Shown one piece after another: positions 7,583-13,334 of a stretch of 16,879 nt of DNA. Position numbers and translations under genes: made by a program. The stretch covers positions 1 through 16,879 of the forward strand of contig CAAFZY010000027.1 in the NCBI GenBank assembly GCA_900767645.1. The letters are read 5' to 3'. The stretch is from Alphaproteobacteria bacterium. Its GTDB lineage: Bacteria; Pseudomonadota; Alphaproteobacteria; RF32; CAG-239. How positions within the stretch are numbered: position 1 is the first letter of the stretch; every line of letters begins with the position of its first letter. The notes below the pieces were generated by a model that saw only the letters and a program-made list of their open reading frames with translations, did not search any database and was not told where the DNA came from.

Positions 7583-9364
7583 TTATTCTTCCTCTTCATA
7601 AGTTTGAGTTGTGTTTTCTTTATCGTTTTCTTCTTCCGTATCGGAATCTTCCGGTGCCGTTTCTGAAATTTTGCGGGTAATGGTATCAATGCGGGCGCCC
7701 TTAAATTCGGCATATACGGCTTTGACCAACGGATGCTCCGCCGCGCTGCGCTTGTCGGCGTCAATGGCGGCATTTTCTTTATCGGCAAGAGTTTCTCCGA
7801 GTGTGCCGCGGTGCTGAATAATCTGCCATTCGCCGCCGGTTGCTTCAGTTAAAACCTGCCGCAAGCTGCTGACAAAATCAACCGGAGCCTTATCAGATAA
7901 GGTAAGTTCAATTTGCCAATTGCCGAAATTTTCAATTGAAACATCGTTTTTCAACGAATACTCCAAGCGCATTTTTTTATGCTCTTCCAAATATGCTGCC
8001 AGTTGTGAAATGTTGTTCATCGGGCAGGGAGCAGATGGTGTCGGAGTCGGTGCGGAAACGGGCTTGACTTCAGGTTGCGGTGCCGGTGTAATCGTCGGTT
8101 TGGCAACAAAAGAGTTTGCCGGCTGCGGCATGGTATGAACGGTGGCAATTTGCGGAGTTGAAACGCTGATTTTAGGGGCAATCGGGTTTAAATCAGATTT
8201 TTTTTTTACCTCTTCCAACAGTTCGGCAGGTGTCGGCAGAGAGGCTGAATATGCAATGCGGATTAAAATCATCTCAAGCGCATCAAGCGGAGCCGGTGCG
8301 GAGTTTAACTCTGTCAGCCCTTTAAGCATCATCTGCCACATGCGCGATAATACGGCGACAGATAATGAGCCGGCCAGTTTGGTACAAAGCTCGCGGTCAT
8401 TTTCGCTTAACATTTCGGTATTAAGCGCTGCGGGCACAATTTTTGCTTTGGTGAGCATATGGGTGACGTCAATTAAATCTTGCAAAACAGCCATGGGATT
8501 GGCGCCGTTTTTGTATTGTAACTGCAAATTTTTAAGTACGTCGGGAATGCTGCCGGCAATTAAGTGCTCAAACAGAGCCAGCGTTTGAGTACGGTCGGCC
8601 AAGCCAATCATTTCAATTACGGTTTCGGTTTTGATTTTGCCATCGCCCAGCACAATGGCTTGGTCAAGCATAGACAGTCCGTCGCGGGCAGAGCCGTCGG
8701 CGGCACGGGCAACCATTTCAAGCGCTTCTTCATCGGCTTTTAAATTTTCGGCCGCAATAATTTTATGAAACAGCTGCATTAATGTTTCAATGCTTAAACG
8801 CTGTAAGTCAAAACGTTGACAACGTGATAAAATTGTAACCGGAACTTTGCGGATTTCAGTGGTCGCAAAAATAAATTTAACATGTGCCGGAGGCTCTTCA
8901 AGCGTTTTAAGCAAGGCATTAAATGCGCCTTTGGAAAGCATGTGCACTTCGTCGATAATATAAATTTTATAGCGAGCGTTGGTAGGTTTGTAACGAACGC
9001 CGTCAAGCAGCTCGCGCATGTCGTCAACACCGGTGCGCGAAGCGGCGTCAAGCTCCATAACGTCAATATGGCGTCCGGCAGCAATCGCGCGGCAATTTTC
9101 ACAAACTCCGCAAGGGTGAATAGTGGGGCCGCCTTTGCCGTCAAGTCCGGTGCAGTTAAGCGCGCGGGCAATTAAACGCGCGGTGGTGGTTTTGCCGACT
9201 CCGCGGATTCCGGTTAAAATATAGGCATGATGCAGGCGATTGTTTTTAATGGCATTGGTTAACGTTTGAACAAGCGCATCTTGCCCGAGTAAATCTTCAA
9301 AAGTTTGCGGGCGATATTTGCGTGCCAAAACAACATATTGATTATCTGTATTTTCTTCTGCCAT
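7583..9364 (-). CDS. dnaX: DNA polymerase III subunit tau (gamma/tau)
   Basis: DnaX is the clamp-loader ATPase and, in its long tau form, links the loader to polymerase cores and helicase. From the ATG at 9364 the protein has 593 residues. Visible elements: Walker A GIRGVGKT (52-59), a four-cysteine zinc module (Cys71, 85, 88, 91), Walker B IIDEVH (136-141), sensor 1 FATTEIRKVPVTILSRCQRF (165-185, partly), the collar domain to about 375, a Pro/Ala-rich linker (about 400-448) and a tau-specific C-terminal region with an acidic tail. A TTG at 9382 in the same frame overlaps the ffs region and is less likely. Codons 387-389 are three AAA within a ten-A run placed just after the collar domain, which could permit a shorter gamma-like product. 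The gene is led by ffs and followed by ybaB and recR. Confidence 0.96.
   Translation of the reverse strand: MAEENTDNQYVVLARKYRPQTFEDLLGQDALVQTLTNAIKNNRLHHAYILTGIRGVGKTTTARLIARALNCTGLDGKGGPTIHPCGVCENCRAIAAGRHIDVMELDAASRTGVDDMRELLDGVRYKPTNARYKIYIIDEVHMLSKGAFNALLKTLEEPPAHVKFIFATTEIRKVPVTILSRCQRFDLQRLSIETLMQLFHKIIAAENLKADEEALEMVARAADGSARDGLSMLDQAIVLGDGKIKTETVIEMIGLADRTQTLALFEHLIAGSIPDVLKNLQLQYKNGANPMAVLQDLIDVTHMLTKAKIVPAALNTEMLSENDRELCTKLAGSLSVAVLSRMWQMMLKGLTELNSAPAPLDALEMILIRIAYSASLPTPAELLEEVKKKSDLNPIAPKISVSTPQIATVHTMPQPANSFVAKPTITPAPQPEVKPVSAPTPTPSAPCPMNNISQLAAYLEEHKKMRLEYSLKNDVSIENFGNWQIELTLSDKAPVDFVSSLRQVLTEATGGEWQIIQHRGTLGETLADKENAAIDADKRSAAEHPLVKAVYAEFKGARIDTITRKISETAPEDSDTEEENDKENTTQTYEEEE
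8198..8207 (-). other. Ten-A slippery run in dnaX (possible gamma-producing site)
   Basis: On the minus strand GT is followed by ten A and then TCTGA. The zero frame reads GTA AAA AAA AAA TCT GAT (residues 386-391). If one A is gained, or ribosomes shift by -1, the frame reads AAA ATC TGA and stops at once. If one A is lost, or the shift is +1, it reads AAT CTG ATT TAA and also stops. A purine-rich GGAAGAGG lies immediately upstream and could act as a Shine-Dalgarno-like stimulator. The product would be about 390 residues: ATPase, zinc module and collar without the tau-specific part. Recoding of dnaX is known in E. coli (ribosomal -1 shift) and Thermus thermophilus (transcriptional slippage on an A run). 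That it happens here is an inference. Confidence 0.5.
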
Positions 9365-9385
9365 TATATTCTCTAAAAACAAGGC

Positions 9386-9471
9386 GAAGGGACAAAAACC
9401 TCGAAATATTCGTTACGGCTGCTTCCTTCCGAACCTGACCGGATTGGCGAAATTTCGACCTTTTGCCCTTC
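9386..9471 (-). ncRNA. ffs: Signal recognition particle RNA, small (4.5S type)
   Basis: On the minus strand the conserved apical domain is plain: GGTCAGGTTCGGAAGGAAGC contains the Ffh-binding internal loop and the GGAA tetraloop. The outer arms pair GAAGGG (9471-9466) with CCCTTC (9391-9386), continuing through AAAA/TTTT and TCGAAA/TTTCGA. The resulting hairpin of about 86 nt is the short SRP RNA found in most Gram-negatives, with no Alu domain. The RNA pairs with Ffh and FtsY to target nascent membrane proteins. A TAGATT box just upstream (near 9483) could be its -10, though no good -35 is visible. The dnaX start follows after 21 nt. Confidence 0.95.
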
Positions 9472-9554
9472 ATAAAAATCTACACTACATATTGAAGCAA
9501 TTCTGCCGATTTTCAAGCAAAAAAACTTAACTATCAACATCAGAGTATTAAAAA

Positions 9555-10970
9555 TTACCAATTACCGATAAAACGAAAGCCTTCATATTGCGGTTCAGGT
9601 TGAAAAAGCAATTTTTCTGCTTCCGCCTGATTTTTGCCGTAAATTTTCGGCATCAATCCGATGTGGTTGCTGAAATTGCCGCCGGTTTCGATGTCGGTAA
9701 ATTTTTTGGCGGCGGGGCTGACAATTTTAGCACCTTCGGCTGAAACTTCCATAATATTCAAGGCGTGGCGGTTAGTGCCGTCAGGCATAATGCGGAATGC
9801 GCCGTTAATACCGATGTATCCGTCTTCGGCGGCAATCAGCTCGTTAAGATTTCCGGAATTTTTGCGCGATAATGCGGAGGCAAGCGCAATACCGTCATAG
9901 GCAAAGCTGTATAACTGATTGGGCGCTTCGCCGAAATAATCTTGATATTTTTTGTTAAAATAATCGTTATGTACGCGCGACATTTCAGGATAAACACCAT
10001 GGTATAAGGTGGTTTCTTTGTTTAAATTTGTGTTTTCCCATACGGCAGTGCCCAAAAACAAAACATCGGGATAGCTTACGTCATAATATCCGAACATGGC
10101 GGCGGCAGACTTTAAGCGACTGCCGGTTTCAGGGATTAATACGGCGTCAAAATCAACCTTGCCGGCGGTATAGGTGGTTTTAAGCTGTTTTAATTCACGG
10201 GCAGCCTTAGCGTCGCCTGCATTGGCCAAAGCGGTAAGGCGGTTTTTAATTTTGTTAATTTCCGCCGAACGGGTTTCATAATCAGTCATATTTTTGACAA
10301 TGTCGGCAAAGTCAAGAGTTTCCGGCGGATAAAAAGCAATTTTGGTAATTTCGGAATTGTTGGCGGCGGCAGCTTTCAGAGCCGCTTTAGCTAAATTAAC
10401 ACCGGCTGAATTATCCGGAATTAAGAGCGCAATTTTACGCCGATTTTGCGATGCGGCATAAGCAATAATACGTTCGCTTTGTTCACTGCCCAAAAGCCCC
10501 AAAGTATATGAGCCGTGTTTGAGAACTTCAGGTGAAGTTGAAAATGAGATAAGCGGAATGTCGTAAGCAGAGGCAATGCGCTCGGCAGCTGAAACTTCTG
10601 CACTCATCAACGGACCTAAAATTAAAACATTGCCTTCGTTTATAGCTTGGCGGACTGCCGAATCGGCGCCTTCCGGCGAACTTTGCGTGTCATAAAAGCG
10701 CACAACCAAACGTGAGTTGCCGGCGTCTTCAATCGCCATCATGGCGGCGTTTTTTAAGCCTTGCCCGTAAGTTGAGGCTTTGCCGCTTAAGGGCAGGAGC
10801 ATGGCAACGTTAAAACTGTTTTTTTGCTCGGTAAAAGACGAATCGTCTTCAACGGTGTAGCCGATATTATGAGCTCCTCCGTGCATAAAAATTTTGTTTT
10901 GACCGGCGGAGTGACAGCCGAGCAACATAAATACTAAAAAAACGGCACTTAATTTTTTTAACACTTGCAA
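9555..10970 (-). CDS. LpoA/LppC-like penicillin-binding protein activator lipoprotein
   Basis: The 471-residue product has a lipoprotein signal peptide with lipobox LLGC (lipidated Cys19), followed by a periplasmic-binding-protein type I fold beginning NSFNVAMLLPLSGKASTYGQ, with the internal NEGNVLILGPLMSAEVSAAE and YDIPLISFSTSPE segments usual for this fold. In gammaproteobacteria LpoA activates peptidoglycan synthase PBP1a from the outer membrane. Its gene neighbours rsmI (divergent) and yraN are the same here, which supports the assignment over a transport-related binding protein. The E. coli-type N-terminal TPR domain is absent, as in the shorter alphaproteobacterial forms. The start is not ATG: TTG at 10970 and GTG at 10964 both sit behind AGGAAAA. 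The activator role is inferred from family and context. Confidence 0.85.
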   Translation of the reverse strand: MQVLKKLSAVFLVFMLLGCHSAGQNKIFMHGGAHNIGYTVEDDSSFTEQKNSFNVAMLLPLSGKASTYGQGLKNAAMMAIEDAGNSRLVVRFYDTQSSPEGADSAVRQAINEGNVLILGPLMSAEVSAAERIASAYDIPLISFSTSPEVLKHGSYTLGLLGSEQSERIIAYAASQNRRKIALLIPDNSAGVNLAKAALKAAAANNSEITKIAFYPPETLDFADIVKNMTDYETRSAEINKIKNRLTALANAGDAKAARELKQLKTTYTAGKVDFDAVLIPETGSRLKSAAAMFGYYDVSYPDVLFLGTAVWENTNLNKETTLYHGVYPEMSRVHNDYFNKKYQDYFGEAPNQLYSFAYDGIALASALSRKNSGNLNELIAAEDGYIGINGAFRIMPDGTNRHALNIMEVSAEGAKIVSPAAKKFTDIETGGNFSNHIGLMPKIYGKNQAEAEKLLFQPEPQYEGFRFIGNW

Positions 10971-11005
10971 TTTTTCCTAAAATATAAAACAATTCACCTG
11001 ATAAA

Positions 11006-11034
11006 TATTTAGACTAAAAAAAAGTTAATGTAAA
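11006..11034 (-). promoter_or_regulatory. Possible promoter of the lpoA-like gene
   Basis: On the minus strand TTTACA (11034-11029, 5 of 6 matches) and TAAATA (11011-11006, 3 of 6) are 17 nt apart within the 74-nt divergent gap to rsmI. I could not find an equally good plus-strand promoter for rsmI in the same gap. Confidence 0.4.
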
Positions 11035-11044
11035 GAGTTATAAA

Positions 11045-11881
11045 ATGTTAGATTGCGGCTTATATGTTGTGGCTACGCCTATCGGCAACTTAAATGATAT
11101 TTCGGCGCGGGCGCTTGATACTTTAAATGCGGCTGAAATAATAGCTTGTGAAGATACCAGAGTTACAAAAAAACTGTTTGCGCTGTTGGGAATTTCAATA
11201 CACAAGAATTTTATTTGTTATCAAAACTATAATGAAGAAGATAAAGCCGCCGGAATCGTTGATATAATTAAAGGCGGACAGGCGGTGGCGCTGGTGAGCG
11301 ACGCCGGTTCGCCGTTAATTTCAGATCCGGGGTATAAACTTGTGAGTTTATGCCGCAAAGAAGGGGTTAAAGTTTACAGCATTCCTGGGGCATCGGCGGT
11401 AATTTGCGCTTTGCAACTTGCCGGTTTGCCGACCAATCGGTTTATGTTTGCCGGATTTATTCCCAACAAAGATAAAGCGCGCGCCGATTTGTTTAATGAA
11501 CTTAAAAGCATTAACACCACACTGGTTTTATATGAAACGGCGCCGCGATTGCTTAAAACATTACAAGCCGCCGGCGATATGTTCGGCACCCGTGAAATGG
11601 CGGTAGTGCGTGAGATTACCAAGCTTTATGAAGATGCGCGCAACGGTACGGCGCAGGAATTGGCGCAATATTATACGGAAAATCCGGCAAAGGGCGAAAT
11701 AGTGCTGGTGATTGCGCCGCCGTGTCAGAGCGAATCGGCGGAAATCGACGTTAAAAACGAGCTTTTGTCCCGCCTGCAAAAAATGAGCTTGAAATCGGCG
11801 GTGGAAGAAGTTACCGCGCTTAGCGGGCTCAGTAAAAAAGAAGTTTATAATCAGGCTTTGGTGCTAAAGGATAAAAAGTAA
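11045..11881 (+). CDS. rsmI: 16S rRNA (cytidine(1402)-2'-O)-methyltransferase
   Basis: RsmI transfers a methyl group from SAM to the ribose of C1402 in the decoding centre of 16S rRNA. The 278-residue protein has the tetrapyrrole-methylase (SpoU-unrelated) fold with all usual signatures: LYVVATPIGNLNDIS (6-20), ACEDTR (34-39), VALVSDAGSPLISDPG (81-96), IPGASAVICALQLAGLPTNR (113-132) and FAGFIP (135-140). Length is normal. A weak AGAG lies before the ATG. yraN begins 3 nt after its stop, so the two form an operon divergent from the lpoA-like gene. Confidence 0.96.
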   Translation: MLDCGLYVVATPIGNLNDISARALDTLNAAEIIACEDTRVTKKLFALLGISIHKNFICYQNYNEEDKAAGIVDIIKGGQAVALVSDAGSPLISDPGYKLVSLCRKEGVKVYSIPGASAVICALQLAGLPTNRFMFAGFIPNKDKARADLFNELKSINTTLVLYETAPRLLKTLQAAGDMFGTREMAVVREITKLYEDARNGTAQELAQYYTENPAKGEIVLVIAPPCQSESAEIDVKNELLSRLQKMSLKSAVEEVTALSGLSKKEVYNQALVLKDKK

Positions 11882-11884
11882 ACA

Positions 11885-12271
11885 ATGAAAAACAAACTTA
11901 ACGGCAAACTCGGAGAATTGGCGGCGCGTTGGTATATGCGGCTCCATGGTTATCGCATTGTTTGCCGTAATCAGGTTATCGGCAGAGGCACCACCGCCGG
12001 CGAACTTGATTTTGTTGCTTGCAAAGGCAAAGTATTGGTGTTTGTTGAGGTTAAAGAACGTAACAAAATTGAACTGGCAATGGCGGCAATCAGCAAGCAG
12101 CAGCAAAAACGAATCGTGACGGCGGCGCAAGTTTTTTTACAACGCAATCAACAATACAACGGGTTTGATATTCGGTTTGACGCGGTTTTTGTAAAATTAC
12201 CGTTTACGATAGTGCATATAAAAAACGCATGGGGCGCTGAAGTTTTGCAAAATAAAAATCCCCGCCGGTAA
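11885..12271 (+). CDS. yraN: UPF0102 family putative endonuclease YraN
   Basis: YraN proteins are small and resemble the PD-(D/E)XK nuclease (Holliday-junction resolvase-like) fold; their cellular role is not established. The 128-residue product is typical. Glu11 (KLGELAARWY), the GELDFVA motif with Asp42, and FVEVK with Glu55 and Lys57 occupy the positions of the nuclease active site. It follows rsmI by 3 nt, with its ribosome binding site (AAAGGA) in the last codons of rsmI. The stop codon lies in the loop of the terminator hairpin. Confidence 0.93.
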   Translation: MKNKLNGKLGELAARWYMRLHGYRIVCRNQVIGRGTTAGELDFVACKGKVLVFVEVKERNKIELAMAAISKQQQKRIVTAAQVFLQRNQQYNGFDIRFDAVFVKLPFTIVHIKNAWGAEVLQNKNPRR

Positions 12272-12285
12272 AGCGGGGATTTTTT
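12255..12285 (+). terminator. Terminator overlapping the yraN end, probably bidirectional
   Basis: AAAATCCCCGC (12255-12265) pairs perfectly with GCGGGGATTTT (12273-12283) around a seven-base loop and runs into T (to 12285). The A-rich 5' side becomes a T tract on the other strand, so it could also end transcription of the convergent parvulin gene, whose stop is at 12301. The last codons and the stop of yraN (12269-12271) are inside the hairpin. Confidence 0.92.
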
Positions 12286-12300
12286 GTATGCCGTTAAGCT

Positions 12301-13173
12301 TTACTGTTTTGCCGGATTTTCCGGAGCAACGGTAACTTCTTTGCCCTGAAGGTCAAATTTTTGAATAATGCTGTTTTTATACAGGTTGTCAAAAATTTCG
12401 GCAATGGCTTTTTGGGTGAGCATGTTTTTAATCTGCGGTTCAATGTCTTTTAACGGCAACGGAGCGGAATCGCGGAAATCTTCAACCAAAATTACATGAT
12501 AGCCGAACGGTGATTTAACCGGAGCTTTTGTATATTCGCCTTTTTTAAGGGCAAATGCGGCTTTGCTGAATTCAGGAACCATAATGTCTTCAGAAAAATA
12601 GCCGAGTTCAACGGTGGAATCTTTGGTGTATTGTTTGGCAACATCATCAAATTTGGCGCCGCCGTTCAGCTTTTTAATGGCTTCTTTGGCAGTGGCTTCT
12701 TTTTCAACCAAAATGTGTTTGGCTTTAGCTTCTTTTTTGCTTTGATAATTTTTTACATATTCGTTATCGTAAAAATCTTTAACGGCGGCTTCGGTTACCT
12801 TTTGCGCAATGGCGTTTTCAAGATAAACTTTACGAGCCAAATCTTCTTCGGCGGTTTTCAGCTGAGCTTTATATTCGGGCGTTTCCTGTACATTTGCTTT
12901 GGCAGCGGCCTGATAAAGCAATTTGCCGTTTACGTAAATGTCAACCGCTTTGGGATAAAACTGGTCAAAAGCAACCTGTTCAACAATTTGCGGATTGTCA
13001 TCATAGCCTTTTTTAATTTCATCAACAGTAATGACTTCACCATTAATGCGGGCGGCAACACCAACGTTTTTATCGGCGTTGGCTTTGTCTGCATAAACCT
13101 TAAATGAAGCAAAAGCCGCAGCGGCAATAACAAGAACAACTGCAGATGCGGTTAAAATTTGTTTTTTTTGCAT
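12301..13173 (-). CDS. Parvulin-type peptidyl-prolyl isomerase, periplasmic or membrane-anchored
   Basis: The 290-residue product has an N-terminal hydrophobic segment (about 6-26) that is a signal peptide with a possible cut near AYADKANA, or else a membrane anchor. A SurA/PrsA-like N-terminal chaperone region (about 37-145) follows, then one PPIC rotamase domain (about 148-234) with AKHILV (151-156), ELGYFSEDIMVPEFSKAAF (189-207) and FGYHVILVED (223-232). It should assist folding of exported proteins. A TTG at 13185 in frame lies within the ribosome binding site, so I use the ATG at 13173, which has GGAGG 5 nt before it. It is transcribed divergently from secA, consistent with a joint role in secretion. 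A single PPIC domain separates it from classical SurA, which has two. Confidence 0.9.
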   Translation of the reverse strand: MQKKQILTASAVVLVIAAAAFASFKVYADKANADKNVGVAARINGEVITVDEIKKGYDDNPQIVEQVAFDQFYPKAVDIYVNGKLLYQAAAKANVQETPEYKAQLKTAEEDLARKVYLENAIAQKVTEAAVKDFYDNEYVKNYQSKKEAKAKHILVEKEATAKEAIKKLNGGAKFDDVAKQYTKDSTVELGYFSEDIMVPEFSKAAFALKKGEYTKAPVKSPFGYHVILVEDFRDSAPLPLKDIEPQIKNMLTQKAIAEIFDNLYKNSIIQKFDLQGKEVTVAPENPAKQ

Positions 13174-13205
13174 AAGTACCTCCAAATATTAAATTACTGA
13201 TTATG

Positions 13206-13234
13206 TATATAAACTTTTTTTGCAAACATTCCAA
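13206..13234 (-). promoter_or_regulatory. Promoter of the parvulin gene
   Basis: On the minus strand TTGGAA (13234-13229) and TATATA (13211-13206) are 17 nt apart, each close to the sigma70 consensus. Initiation near 13199 gives a 5' leader of about 26 nt before the ATG. Confidence 0.6.
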
Positions 13235-13240
13235 GTATTT

Positions 13241-13258
13241 TTTATAAGTCGTTTATAA
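13241..13258. promoter_or_regulatory. Direct repeat between two divergent promoters (operator-like)
   Basis: TTTATAA occurs at 13241-13247 and again at 13252-13258, a period of 11 bp or one helical turn. It lies in the short core between the -35 boxes of the parvulin and secA promoters. It might bind a regulator on one DNA face, but the sequence is AT-rich and this may be chance. Confidence 0.25.
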
Positions 13259-13264
13259 CTTTGG

Positions 13265-13293
13265 TTGATAGTATTGACAATGATTAATATAAA
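13265..13293 (+). promoter_or_regulatory. Promoter of secA
   Basis: TTGATA (13265-13270, 5 of 6) and TATAAA (13288-13293, 5 of 6) are 17 nt apart. A perfect TTGACA at 13274-13279 also exists, but the -10 at matching distance (TAAATG) is poor. Initiation near 13300 gives a leader of about 35 nt with AAGG at 7 nt before the secA ATG. Confidence 0.65.
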
Positions 13294-13334
13294 CACTAAA
13301 TGTAGTTTATTACAATAATAAATAAGGTAAGGAT

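Noticed and set aside
8142..8588. 148-codon plus-strand frame antisense to dnaX
   Set aside because: The frame lies wholly within the conserved dnaX coding region and has no ribosome binding site or recognisable domain.
12631..13107. 158-codon plus-strand frame antisense to the parvulin gene
   Set aside because: Its Phe/Ile/Asn/Gly-rich composition is what the complement of Lys/Ala/Glu codons yields. The opposite strand has a clear PPIC domain and signal sequence.
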